Below, in pieces: positions 24,530 through 33,259 of a stretch of 64,000 nucleotides of DNA. A program made the translations under genes and the position numbers. The DNA is taken from NCBI RefSeq assembly GCF_000147715.2, contig NC_017934.1, forward strand, positions 1,674,001 to 1,738,000, written 5' to 3'. Within the stretch, counting starts at the first letter, position 1; every line of letters starts with the position of its first letter. Origin of the DNA: Mesotoga prima MesG1.Ag.4.2 (GTDB taxonomy: Bacteria; Thermotogota; Thermotogae; Petrotogales; Kosmotogaceae). The notes beneath the pieces are model-generated. The model did no database searches, was not told the origin of the DNA, and saw only the letters and a program-made list of their open reading frames with translations.

Positions 24530-25408
24530 TCACGATCCGGTGGAGACGTTACCGCCTCTTAGTGCTCTTAGCATGAAATAAGATACTACAAGAAGAATCG
24601 CAAATAGTGTGAAAGCTTGAGCCGATGAGTAACCGAACTGGTACATTTGAAAAGCATTGTAATAGATGTAAAACGCTGCGGTTGATGTACTATAAAAAGG
24701 TCCTCCTCCTGTTAGTATGTATATCTGGTCAAAAACCTGGAAGCTCTGCAGAAAGGTCATTACAAGAACAAATGCGGTAGTGGGTTTCAGGAGTGGAAGA
24801 GTGATGTATAGGAATTTCTGAAAACCGGACGCACCATCTATTTCAGCAGCTTCATAGTATTCATTCGAAATCTCGTTGAGACCTGCGAGAAAGATCACCA
24901 TATAGTATCCAACACTCATGTATAGACTAACCACAGTAATGCAGTAAAGAGCTTGAGACATAGAGCCAAGGAGTGGTTGCCTAGTTATTCCAAAGAACGA
25001 CAGAAAGTAATTGACGAAACCGTACGGTTGAAACATGTATTTCCAAACGAAGGAAACCGCAACCATAGACATAGCGGTAGGCGCAAAGAAAATAGCCCTG
25101 AAAAGCCCTATTCCAGGTCCTGGCTTTTGAACAAGCATTGCCAGGAGAAGTGCAAATAAGAAGTTCATCGGAACAAAGAAGACCGAGTACTTAAGAGTAA
25201 CAAAGATACTGTTTCGCCACTGTGGGTCTTGAAACATTGTCCTGTAATTGTCTAGGCCGACAAAGAGCATATCACTTAAGCCATTCCAGGAAAAGAAACT
25301 TATTACAAGAGCCACAATTGCGGGGACCATTGCGAAAATAATCAGTCCAGTTATGTCTGGAGCAATAAAAGAGTATCCAACCAGTCTTTCCCGAGTTTTT
25401 CTATTCAC
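24530..25408 (-). CDS. ABC sugar transporter permease (MalF/UgpA type)
   Basis: 292 residues with about six membrane helices, starting with the typical RERLVGYSFIAPDITGLIIF. The EAA coupling loop reads YEAAEIDGASGFQKFLYITLPL, and the later ILTGGGPFYSTSTAAFYIYYNAF segment is characteristic of the CUT1 family permeases. It forms a heterodimer with the permease encoded next. The start lies about 55 bases after the binding-protein stop, beyond a GC-rich hairpin, and has GGAGGATTGCC upstream. Inner membrane protein. Confidence 0.93.
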   Translation of the reverse strand: MNRKTRERLVGYSFIAPDITGLIIFAMVPAIVALVISFFSWNGLSDMLFVGLDNYRTMFQDPQWRNSIFVTLKYSVFFVPMNFLFALLLAMLVQKPGPGIGLFRAIFFAPTAMSMVAVSFVWKYMFQPYGFVNYFLSFFGITRQPLLGSMSQALYCITVVSLYMSVGYYMVIFLAGLNEISNEYYEAAEIDGASGFQKFLYITLPLLKPTTAFVLVMTFLQSFQVFDQIYILTGGGPFYSTSTAAFYIYYNAFQMYQFGYSSAQAFTLFAILLVVSYFMLRALRGGNVSTGS

Positions 25409-25428
25409 GGCAATCCTCCCGAAAAACC

Positions 25429-25451
25429 AGCCCGGGACTGAATCCCGGGCT
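25429..25451 (-). terminator. Intercistronic hairpin between binding-protein and permease genes
   Basis: A perfect 9-base GC-rich stem (AGCCCGGGA/TCCCGGGCT) with a five-base loop, followed on the minus strand by GGTTTTTC. It lies 12 bases after the binding-protein stop. Such hairpins often cause partial termination or protect the upstream message, giving more binding protein than permease. Confidence 0.7.
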
Positions 25452-25463
25452 AAGGAAATTCAC

Positions 25464-26708
25464 TTACTTTCCGGGAACTCCACCTGTGTATCTACTAAGA
25501 TAAGCATTGATAGCTGCAGAAGCCCCTTTTGCAGCAGCCTTGGGATCCATACCTGCGAACATGACTGCTTGTATAGCATCAGACACAGCCTTAACCATTT
25601 CCGGAGTGAATGTGGGCTCCGACTTAGACGTCTTTAGAATCTCAAGGAATACATCATTTGGCGGAGTATTGTAGAACTCATTTCCTGCTTCGAGAACGGA
25701 GTATCTGGGTGAGAACTTACTATTGGTCACTGTGCACCAATCAAGCGGGAAATCTATCTGCTCTGCTACGAGCCATCTGGCAAACTCGGCAGCTATGTCT
25801 GTGTTCTTTCCTTTGGCATTCAGCATCATCTTCCAACCGCCATAAACACTGATGCTTTCTCCTCCCTTTTCATAAGGGGGGATTGGAAATACTCCAAAAT
25901 CGAATTCAGGAAACTGAGTTTGTAACTGCTTGACGCCCCAGAATCCACAAACAATCATGTCTGCAAGACCGTTTCCGAACATACCAATATCATTCGCTCC
26001 TGCTGGAAGCGATGAAGGAGCTAAACCTTCTTTGACAAACGATCCCCAAAGATCAAGAGCAGCTATCGCTCCCTCTGATTCGAAAGCAGATTTCTCCCAG
26101 TTTTCGTCTACGACGTCTCCACCCGCGGTCCACAGGAACGGATACCATGTGAAGTTTTGGTAGTAACCAGGCGCAACTTCAACGATTATTCCGTATCGGT
26201 CGGCAGTTTTCAATTTTGCTGCCGCTTCCTTCAACTCGGCCCAGTCTTGAGGCTGACTGATTCCCTTTTCTTCGAAAGCAGCCTTGTTGTAGAATATTGC
26301 TACTGGTTCCATTTCAAGCGGAAGAGCGTATATTTCTCCTCCAACAGTTACAGCTTCAATCGTCTCGGGTAAGAAGTCTGCAATAATATCTTCGGTCAAG
26401 TATTTACTGAGCGGCAGAGCAATCCCAGTATTAACGTATCTCAGGAAATCACCGGGACTTATGAAGAAAACATCAGGCCCTTCGCCAGTCGCAAAGGCAG
26501 TTGTAAGTTTAGTCCCAGTATAGTCTCCCCAGGGGAAAGTCTCAAATACCACTTTCTTGTCCGGATTTTCTTCATTCCAAAGATCAACGAACCTCTGAAT
26601 TGTCGGATCTGCGTATGTGTCGGTGAACTTCCAGAACGTGATCTCGGCAGACAACGCTGTAACAACAAGAAAGGCAGAAACAAGAAACAGTAACAAGAGC
26701 TTTTTCAC
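25464..26708 (-). CDS. ABC sugar transporter substrate-binding protein
   Basis: A 414-residue exported protein. The N-terminus is a classic signal peptide (MKKLLLLFLVSAFLVVTALSA, with cleavage likely before EITFWKF). The mature protein has the pattern of the MalE-like (SBP type 1, CUT1) family: WNEENPDKKVVFETFPWGDY, then GEGPDVFFISPGDFLRY, IYALPLEMEPVAIFYNKAAFEEKG and the tail SDAIQAVMFAGMDPKAAAKGAS. It would bind the oligosaccharide made outside the cell by the DUF4185 protein and pass it to the permeases. The GTG start has AAAGGAGGGG seven bases before it. It is the first gene of the six-gene operon and lies right behind the promoter and operators at 26741-26813. Confidence 0.93.
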   Translation of the reverse strand: MKKLLLLFLVSAFLVVTALSAEITFWKFTDTYADPTIQRFVDLWNEENPDKKVVFETFPWGDYTGTKLTTAFATGEGPDVFFISPGDFLRYVNTGIALPLSKYLTEDIIADFLPETIEAVTVGGEIYALPLEMEPVAIFYNKAAFEEKGISQPQDWAELKEAAAKLKTADRYGIIVEVAPGYYQNFTWYPFLWTAGGDVVDENWEKSAFESEGAIAALDLWGSFVKEGLAPSSLPAGANDIGMFGNGLADMIVCGFWGVKQLQTQFPEFDFGVFPIPPYEKGGESISVYGGWKMMLNAKGKNTDIAAEFARWLVAEQIDFPLDWCTVTNSKFSPRYSVLEAGNEFYNTPPNDVFLEILKTSKSEPTFTPEMVKAVSDAIQAVMFAGMDPKAAAKGASAAINAYLSRYTGGVPGK

Positions 26709-26740
26709 TTTTACCCCTCCTTTTCGGTTCGGAAATATTC

Positions 26741-26769
26741 TTAGTAAACGTTTGGGGATTTAGTGCCAA
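26741..26769 (-). promoter_or_regulatory. Promoter of the sugar operon
   Basis: Read on the minus strand, a -35 box TTGGCA (26764-26769) is separated by 17 bases from a -10 box TACTAA (26741-26746), about 35 bases upstream of the start codon. A palindrome half-match (AGTAAACGTTTGG) overlaps the -10 box, so a bound LacI-type repressor would block the polymerase. Confidence 0.65.
26744..26753. promoter_or_regulatory. Secondary LacI-type operator overlapping the -10 region
   Basis: GTAAACGTTT matches ten of the 14 positions of the upstream perfect palindrome; its right part is degenerate. The 56-base centre spacing to the primary site is about five helical turns, suited to repression by looping. 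Confidence 0.55.
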
Positions 26770-26799
26770 TAAATAGTCGCTAATGCTTTCTAGATAGTA

Positions 26800-26813
26800 C
26801 GTAAACGTTTACG
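26800..26813. promoter_or_regulatory. LacI-type operator palindrome
   Basis: A perfect 14-base palindrome CGTAAACGTTTACG with the central CG typical of LacI/GalR-family sites. It lies about 30 bases upstream of the -35 box of the operon that encodes a LacI-family protein. Confidence 0.75.
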
Positions 26814-26997
26814 AAATTATTATAACAGAAAGCCACTGATTCTACGAACTCCGATTACAGCCGACTATTCACAGATTAGACGAATTACAACCAACCTGGG
26901 CATTTATTTGACCTACTGCTTCCTTAAACGACACTAATCGACTGAGAGAAAGAAGTTACGCAAAGTCGGCTGAAGAAAACTCAAAATCTCACATTCC

Positions 26998-27387
26998 GGG
27001 AACTGAAGAGCAGACTCGATCTTCGCCCCATATACCATTACACAGACACGAGGGTAAAGGGACACATAATGATCTGTTTCCTTGCGCTTGTAATGGAGAC
27101 TGCCTTATGCAGAAAGCTGAAAGAGATTGGAAGTACTTTCTCTTACGCAGAAATACTTGAAGACTTGACAGAGATAAGAGCAGTTGAGATAACGGTAGAA
27201 AACAAACGCTTTCTTGCAAGGACTGAAATGATGGGCAATGCTTACGACGCTTTCAAAGCACTCAAGATAAGACCGCCGGATCTACTCAAAGAGATTGCAT
27301 AATAGACCACTGTGGTGGTACGTCTGTTTTCCTTTTCATTTGTCCCCTTGTTTAGCTGTTTTCAGATTTCTTGCTGTCAAAGTTGAG
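26998..27387 (+). mobile_element. 3' remnant of an IS1634-family element
   Basis: From GGGAACTGAAGAG to the 17-base inverted-repeat end at 27371-27387, this matches the last ~390 bases of the element ending at 19637 with few substitutions. It encodes the last ~100 residues of the transposase, from the FRELKSRLDLRP region (with an Arg replacing a Gly) to LLKEIA, without the first two catalytic Asp. The left end breaks off abruptly, without an inverted repeat. The right end has cut the PIN gene. Confidence 0.9.
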
Positions 27388-27793
27388 TATGAGCTCGAGA
27401 GTCTCTCTTGTAGTTGCGACTCTGATTAATACTCTAACTCGCTCTTTAAAGAAGTCTTTGTCGCCTGTGACAAACACATCTGGTCTAGCCTTAATGGCGG
27501 AAGCAAGAATCGGAGCATCATGATCATCTCTGATTAGATCAATACATCGCTCCACTTAGCTTTTGTCTGGAAAGGGCAGTATTTCTGCATCAAGTGATTG
27601 GAGAACATCCTCGTAATCTTGGATCATACTTGGGAACTTCCTTCTCAATACTCTCTCGACCTCTGAAGCACTGAACTTCGCAAGCAGAAGCACATGATCA
27701 GAATGGATGAGGGTACGCAACAAGAGTCTTTGTTTCCATTCCGTCGAAAACAATGCCCGAGAGGAATGTGTTCGAATCAATCATCACTCTCAT
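27388..27793 (-). pseudogene. PIN-domain toxin, decayed
   Basis: The gene starts with ATG at 27793 inside the end of the antitoxin gene and reads MRVMIDSNTFLSGIVFDG, the usual PIN start with its first metal-binding Asp. After about 25 codons the frame must shift to continue as TLIHSDHVLLLAKFSASEVERVL. A stop codon then interrupts DPDKS/VERCIDLIRDDHDAPILASA, and the final Asp-rich motif FVTGDKDF is in the same later frame. The C-terminus runs into the IS end after ETLELI. One frameshift, one stop and an IS junction make a functional RNase impossible. PIN toxins of VapC type cut tRNA or mRNA and are held by the antitoxin. Confidence 0.85.
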
Positions 27794-28052
27794 CGTAAAT
27801 CTCTTTAAAGAGTTTCTTTCTGACCTTTTCGAGCTCGTTTTCTAATTCTTCCTTTGTATAGCCTCTCGCCTCCGCCTCTTTCTGAAACTCCTTTACTATC
27901 ATGTCGAAAGGCGACACCAGCTGATAGATTATCTTATCTCCTTCCACAGAGACCTTAAACCTGCTGTCGGGAGTGATCTTAAGTTTATCTCTCGCTTCCT
28001 TTGGTATTGTTATCTGTCCTCTCTCAGTTGGTCTGAGTAATCTGGTCGACAT
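27777..28052 (-). CDS. AbrB/MazE-like antitoxin
   Basis: 91 residues. The N-terminal half is a swapped-hairpin AbrB DNA-binding domain: RPTERGQITIPKEARDKLKITPDSRFKVSVEGDKIIYQLV, here broken as RGQITIPKEARDKL and SRFKVSVEGDKII. The C-terminal half is a charged helix (EEELENELEKVRKKLFKEIYDE), which in such proteins wraps the toxin. The ATG at 28052 has GGAGGTGATGGT before it. Its last codons overlap the start of the decayed PIN toxin, as in normal toxin-antitoxin pairs. It probably autoregulates its promoter, and a palindrome ATGAATTCAT lies in its 5' region. The antitoxin is intact although its toxin is dead, so it is an orphan. Confidence 0.85.
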   Translation of the reverse strand: MSTRLLRPTERGQITIPKEARDKLKITPDSRFKVSVEGDKIIYQLVSPFDMIVKEFQKEAEARGYTKEELENELEKVRKKLFKEIYDESDD

Positions 28053-28880
28053 ACCATCACCTCCAGCAAGTAATATGATATCATGAATTCATATTTCTTA
28101 TGAATGATGTTTTTTCATCAACTATACTGCTGAAGCGATCAGTTATAAGATCTACGAAGTTTTTTTAAAAGCAATTTTGTTCAATAGGAACGGCTTCTCG
28201 TTCATGCGCAGAGAGGCCTTTTTCAAGACGAGGCGAGAAAGAGCAATGTAGAGACGTTCGCTGTGCTCACGAGAAGGCGAGAAATAGAAAAGCCAGTCTG
28301 CTGGCGCAGGCCAGTCAGGCTCCGCTTGGCCAGAAAACGTTGCACGCTGAAGCTGATGAAACCACGTTATCAGTGAACAGTCCTCCGTTCCCCGCCGAGA
28401 CTGCAAAACAAGTTCGGGATGACAATGTTAGGCGATCACGAAAACATCACATCACGTCATCTGAACTTGATTCAGAATCTCGATGATCAAAGAGCTGCTG
28501 CACGCTAAAATCAAGAGCCCGCTGAACGCCGGGAAGAGCCGTCCTTCGCTGACCGTCCAAGAGCATGAACCCGTCCTTCGGAAAGACTGGTTCTTCGTTC
28601 CGACGCTGCGCGTCCAGGTTGTTCGTTCTTGGAACAGATCCCGGATCAAGTCCGGGATGACCCTGAACAGAGGCATTTCAGGGCAGGCTCAGTGGGATGA
28701 CAACTGACCGTTATTCCGAAAACGCCTAATTCCGTCATTCCGACAAAGCTACTGGTCGGAATCTCTATAGTATTGCTTCATGGCTCTCCTCGGCGAACGG
28801 AGAACCGCTCAACGGTTAACCAGGTTCTCTTGCTCTTACGAACCTGCTACCTGCTACCCCCAACCACGGTCTTACAACTG
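28053..28880. repeat. Gene-free region made of dispersed repeats
   Basis: No credible gene. Segments recur elsewhere in the window: GACGTTCGCTG...CACGAGAAGGCGAGAAA (again near 40005 and 62120), CGCTTGGCCAGAAAACGTTG (39880), AAGAGCCGTCCTTCG...CCGTCCAAGAGCATG (38904, 39530, 62760 and later) and GTCATTCCGACAAAGCTCCTGGTCGG (36685, 40305, 62425). Many carry short inverted repeats. The stretch just upstream of the AbrB gene contains palindromes ATGAATTCAT and TGATATCA that could be its operator. Confidence 0.7.
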
Positions 28881-30776
28881 GTGAGTAGCCCAGGGGGATT
28901 TCACCCCCAGGCTCTCTCAGAACCGGACTTGAATCTCTCGATTCATCCGGCTCCCATTATCCAGCCGTATAGAATATCCCCATTGTCCAGTGTACAAATA
29001 GACGAGGCTCCCTGCGAGCAAGAGTTTCTAGCCATTTACCCGCTTTTGTACGACCTCTCCTTTTCTTGTACTTGTTTCTTACCCACTGAACTAAGGCTTT
29101 GTTTAGCCGACTCAGTACTGTATACATCTCAAATCTGCGAAAGTGTCCATAGTAGTTTATCCAACCTCTTATTACCGGGTTGATTCTTTCTGAGAGTTCT
29201 TCAATACTCAGGTATGACTTGGTTTGAAGTCTCATTCTCCGGATCTTCTGTCTCATCGCCTTCTTTGCCTGTTCACTCACTGCAGGGGTGAAGCTGTAGA
29301 AGATCCTCCCGTTTCTGGCTTTGCAGCTACGGACTCTGAAGGTGTATCCTAGAAAGTCAAAGCTTGTATTTGGATACTCGTCCTTCCTTTTATCGTCTTT
29401 GCAGTAGACAATACGGGTCTTCTCTGGATGAAGCTCTAGTTTGCATTCTTCCAGTCTTTCTTTGAGACTTTCAAGAAGAAGCCTGGCTTCCTCCAGAGTT
29501 CTACAGTGTATCACTCCATCATCTGCGTATCTGGCAAAGGGCTTATCCGGATGAGTTCTCTCCATCCACTTGTCGAAGGCGTAATGCATGAAGAGGTTAG
29601 CCAGTACAGGGCTTATTACTCCTCCCTGTGGCGTTCCCTTGCTCCTCTCTTCGACTCTTCCATTCGCTTGCATAAAGGGTGCTTTCAGCCATCTCTCTAT
29701 GTAGAGTATTAGCCATGGAATCTTCACATGTTTCTTGACTGCCCTCATTAGTAGTTCATGGTCTATGTTGTCGAACAGTCCTTTAATGTCGAATTCCAGT
29801 ACCCAGTCATACTGCCAGCATCTCTGCCTCGTTACTTCAAGGGCATCTATCGCTGACTTTCCCTCCCTGTATCCGTAGGAGTCCTTATGGAAGTATGGAT
29901 CTACCAGGGGATTTAGATAGATTTTGGCTACCATCTGGGCTACTCTGTCCCCCACTGTGGGGATTCCCAGTACTCTCTTGCCTCCACTCTTCTTTTCTAT
30001 CTCTATCGCTTTTACTGGAGGTGGAAAGTAACTGCCCGAGGACATTCGATTCCAAATCTTGTAGAGATTGTTGTCAAGATCGGCTTCGAACTCTTTCAGG
30101 CTTACCTCGTCTATTCCTTCTGCCCCTCTGTTCTCTTTCACTTTCTTGAATGCTTCCAGTACTACTTTCTTGGGGATTTCATACGACCTCATTTTGTCTG
30201 TTAGCACTTCCCTTCCCTCTGTTCACAGTTCCTCCCTTTCGGTTGTCTGCACAGAGTTGGTTGACTAACCTACAAAACTGGATAACACAGTCCCTTCGCT
30301 CCACTCCCATTACAGGAGCTTCATCACTACTACGGACTGTTCCGCCCCTGAATCTGGCATCGGTACTTTCACCCTCGTGGGTTCTTCCACTTGCGGCTTT
30401 TCCCTTAACATCCAGATCCAGGTTCCCAAGTTCCTAATCGAAGCCTGTACCAGGGTCACGCCACCTATATGCCGGTCACCATCTGGACAGTAAGCAGGTA
30501 TCCTCCAGACTTACCCCGGGATAGTTGTCCCCCCCGGTTTAGATGACACTAGTAGTTGTTACGACACGTTCACGGTGGTTCACTTGTATTCGTCTCCTCT
30601 GGTACTCACCTGACGGGATCACTGTCCCGCCTTTTCCCGTAACGTTCACTACCATGGCTCTTTACCACAGCAGCTTACGGTGGTTTGAAGCCTCCACCTG
30701 CATGGCGGCTTCGAGGGGCCCTCCCTCATCTTCAATTAAGCATGGCTTGAAGTTTCCTTCTTCGCCTTCTTGGCAC
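28881..30776 (-). mobile_element. Group II intron (bacterial class C-like), copy 1
   Basis: Boundaries come from comparison with copy 2 (36804-38701): the two are almost identical inside and unrelated outside. Read on the minus strand the intron starts GTGTGCC (GUGYG rule) at 30776 and ends CTACTCAC at 28881 (AY rule). Domain V is recognisable near the 3' end (GAGCCGGATGAATCGAGAG... AAGTCCGGTTCTGAGAG), and domain VI follows with a GGGGGTGAAATCCCCC hairpin carrying an unpaired A. It contains one open frame for the intron-encoded protein. Both copies are inserted in members of the same dispersed non-coding repeat, outside any gene. Confidence 0.85.
28957..30207 (-). CDS. ltrA: Group II intron reverse transcriptase/maturase, copy 1
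   Basis: 416 residues (411 from the internal ATG at 30192, the start used by copy 2). The reverse transcriptase blocks are complete: RVLGIPTVGDRVAQM, YGYREGKSAIDAL, EFDIKGLFDNIDHELL (first catalytic Asp), KGTPQGGVISPVLANL and FARYADDGVIHC (YADD catalytic pair), then LGYTFR. The maturase (GIIM) domain follows, with INPVIRGWINYYGHFRR. There is no endonuclease domain, as in class C introns. It helps splicing of the intron RNA and copies it into new sites. It differs from the protein of copy 2 by about eight residues, so both are recent. Confidence 0.95.
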   Translation of the reverse strand: MLTDKMRSYEIPKKVVLEAFKKVKENRGAEGIDEVSLKEFEADLDNNLYKIWNRMSSGSYFPPPVKAIEIEKKSGGKRVLGIPTVGDRVAQMVAKIYLNPLVDPYFHKDSYGYREGKSAIDALEVTRQRCWQYDWVLEFDIKGLFDNIDHELLMRAVKKHVKIPWLILYIERWLKAPFMQANGRVEERSKGTPQGGVISPVLANLFMHYAFDKWMERTHPDKPFARYADDGVIHCRTLEEARLLLESLKERLEECKLELHPEKTRIVYCKDDKRKDEYPNTSFDFLGYTFRVRSCKARNGRIFYSFTPAVSEQAKKAMRQKIRRMRLQTKSYLSIEELSERINPVIRGWINYYGHFRRFEMYTVLSRLNKALVQWVRNKYKKRRGRTKAGKWLETLARREPRLFVHWTMGIFYTAG

Positions 30777-31019
30777 ACCACAGCTTGCAACTTGGAACTG
30801 ATCTTTCGCTCTTTCCGCCAAAAGACGAAGTACCCTTTCTGATTTCGCAAAACTCTTTTTAATCCTCAATAAGTCTATTTGCTGGGCAGTCCCGCCTCAG
30901 CTTCTTTCGTAAGACTTCTCTGAAGTATAATCGGACGTGTGCTTCTAAGAAGCAGAAGGTTACCACTCAATCTCCCACCGATCTTCTGTTCAAAAGCCGG
31001 CACAAGGGAGGAACCCACC

Positions 31020-32423
31020 GTGCTTTGCAGGAAACATATTGCGCTTCTAATTATTACTCTCTCGTTTCTTTCGCTTTTGCTCTCCAGTGAAAATGAGTTC
31101 ACAACCGATTGCGACGAAGCAAGGGAAATCGCTAAGCAAGCTTACATCTTTGCTTATCCGATGCTTGAGGATTTCAAGACGATGACCATCCAGGCGATCG
31201 GACCCGGGCTTTTCAACAAGTTCTATAACAGCAGGAAACTTCGCGGCCCCGATTACAAAGAAGTCGTCCGGCCAAATAACGACAACATCTATTCTGCGCT
31301 CTGGCTTGATCTGAGATCGGAGCCTGTTGTGGTGAGCGTACCGGCAGTCGAGGACCGTTATTACTCCTTCCAGATGATCGACATGTATACTCATAACTTC
31401 GCTTATGTTGGCACGAGAGCCACCGGAACTGGCGCGCGAACCTTCGTGATATCCGGTGCTTTTTGGCAGGGTAGCGTTCCTACCGGGGTAGATGACGTCT
31501 TTCGCAGCGAGGGTAACTTTGTCCTCTGTCTAGTTCGGATCGCGGTTGACATGGAAGTCGAAGGCGATCTTGATAAGGTTCTCGAAATCCAGAAGGGACA
31601 TGAGATTCAACCCCTCAGTTCATATCTTGGAGAAGAGGCTCCGCCGGCCGCAGATCCCACTATCTTCCCGACCTATGACACGACGAAGGCAGAATCCGTG
31701 GAATTCATCTCGTATTTCAATTTCCTTCTGGGTCAGCTTGAAGTACATCCGAGCGAGAAGGAGCTGATAGAACAGTTCGGAAAGATAGGCATCGGTCCAA
31801 ACCTCCCATTTGATTTCAATTCAATGCCGCTGGGCATAAGAGAGGCTGTGGAGGAAGGAATCAAGGGAGCTCTGGAGACAATCAGGAACCCGGGAGAAAT
31901 GGTTGGAATCTCGAAGAATGGCTGGAATCTGACAAAGCGGATCTTTGGGAGTCGCGAAGAAATGCAGGGAAAGTATGAAGTGCGAGCCGCCGCGGCTTAT
32001 CTTGGCTTGTACGGGAACAGCCTTGAAGAGGCATATTGCCCGAACGGACTAGTGGATGGAGACGGGGATGTGTACGATGGATCGAAATTCAAATACGTTC
32101 TCTCGTTCGATAGTGATGAGCTTCCTCCTGTTGAGCCAAAGGGATTCTGGTCTATCACTATGTACGGCGAAGATCAGTTCCTTGTAGCCAATGAGATAAA
32201 TCGCTATTCGATAGGCGATCGAACCAACATGAAATATGGAGAAGACGGCTCGCTTGTGATCTACATTCAGCACGAATCGCCAGGCGCCGATAAAGAATCA
32301 AATTGGCTACCCGCACCAGATGGAATCTTTTCGATCAGCATGAGAATCTACCTTCCATCAGAGGTAGCGCTGAATCCTTTATACTGCCCGCCTCCGGTAA
32401 TGAAGTCTGGAATGGCAAACTAA
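31020..32423 (+). CDS. Exported DUF1254/DUF1214 protein
   Basis: About 467 residues starting at the GTG at 31020, which has GGGAGG eight bases upstream; the longer frame from 30939 lacks a ribosome site and would bury the signal peptide. The N-terminus (LCRKHIALLIITLSFLSLLLSS) is a signal peptide. The body begins with DUF1254 (AKQAYIFAYPMLEDFKTM, then VVRPNNDNIYSALWLDL and YYSFQMIDMYTHNFAYVG) and ends with DUF1214 (KGFWSITMYGEDQFLV... DGSLVIYIQHESPG... NWLPAPDGIFSISMRIY). Such proteins are widespread, exported and of unknown function; several bacteria carry them next to membrane stress genes. It lies alone on the plus strand between repeat-rich regions; it has no codon oddities that I can see. 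Confidence 0.88.
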   Translation: MLCRKHIALLIITLSFLSLLLSSENEFTTDCDEAREIAKQAYIFAYPMLEDFKTMTIQAIGPGLFNKFYNSRKLRGPDYKEVVRPNNDNIYSALWLDLRSEPVVVSVPAVEDRYYSFQMIDMYTHNFAYVGTRATGTGARTFVISGAFWQGSVPTGVDDVFRSEGNFVLCLVRIAVDMEVEGDLDKVLEIQKGHEIQPLSSYLGEEAPPAADPTIFPTYDTTKAESVEFISYFNFLLGQLEVHPSEKELIEQFGKIGIGPNLPFDFNSMPLGIREAVEEGIKGALETIRNPGEMVGISKNGWNLTKRIFGSREEMQGKYEVRAAAAYLGLYGNSLEEAYCPNGLVDGDGDVYDGSKFKYVLSFDSDELPPVEPKGFWSITMYGEDQFLVANEINRYSIGDRTNMKYGEDGSLVIYIQHESPGADKESNWLPAPDGIFSISMRIYLPSEVALNPLYCPPPVMKSGMAN

Positions 32424-33259
32424 CCTGCAATCTTTGAAACGGATTCTAGTGTAATCCTGTAAGCTGAATTCGGATTAAGAAGGTCCAAGAAATCCGGTAC
32501 CCAAAAGTGCAATTCAGGGGCGTCGCTCATCAGCGTGATTATTCACAACTTTTATGCAGTGAAGACAAATGGCATTTGATTGGGAATAGTCTCCATTAGG
32601 AGACTTCTATTCATCTCTCAGACAAACCCTCCAGCGTTTCATGGCAGTAAAAAGAAGATCGACGTGGACACATAATGTTATTCTGCAGATGAGCTCGCAC
32701 TCAAGGCTGAAGCGACTCCGCCCTTTTTCGACAGTTGGCCAAAAAAACTAGTGGCGCGCTCACAATCTCTACAAACTCCATTACCCTTTCAGGAAAATGA
32801 GCTCATGCGGTTTGACTATCTATATGATGTCGAACTCGCGAAAATAAATGAGCTCTCCCGCTTTTCAGAAAACCCTTGTTCCGTCATATCATAGAGCCTG
32901 CCCCAAAGTGATTCTGTTTGGGGTCTCTTGTTCAGGTCTCCTGTTTGATGCTTTTCTTCAGTCATCCCGTAGTGCTTCTGAACGGGATCTTGTCCTACAT
33001 TATTGCTCTTCCATACATGATCAATGTAGCTAAGAAAAAATTAGCGTCCCAATTTTCTCCTGAACAACATGGATTTATGGGCAAAGTACGCTGATTCAGA
33101 TCTTCTCAAACGAAATCACAAAGAGAATCCAGAATGACAGTTTCGCGGAAAAAAAGATCATTGCTCACATTTTCGAGATGTGAGCAATGAGCCCTTCAAG
33201 ACGTGCGATGAATGAACTTCTTTGACGACCCAGAATTGTTTATTTGCGCTTCTGGGGAA
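32424..33259. other. Gene-free region with short hairpins
   Basis: About 835 bases between two converging genes. I see no credible gene. It contains CCCCAAAGTGATTCTGTTTGGGG (about 32910), a possible terminator-like hairpin, and CATCCCGTAGTGCTTCTGAA followed by CGGGATCT (about 32962-32990), a palindromic dispersed element also found near 38823 and 40102. Near the lipoprotein gene is GCTCACATTTTCGAGATGTGAGC (about 33165-33187), a good 9-base stem. Confidence 0.6.

Noticed and set aside
26998-27302. A separate small gene of 77 codons
   Set aside because: It is the C-terminal end of the IS1634-family transposase in a truncated copy, without the catalytic aspartates.
28152-28707. Short frames with RSRADPSRD-like or ALSRLVL sequences
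   Set aside because: They fall in dispersed repeats that occur many times in different frames; no ribosome sites.
29895-30842. Plus-strand frames antisense to the group II intron proteins
   Set aside because: Identical in both intron copies, no ribosome sites; the minus strand carries an obvious reverse transcriptase and the intron RNA domains.
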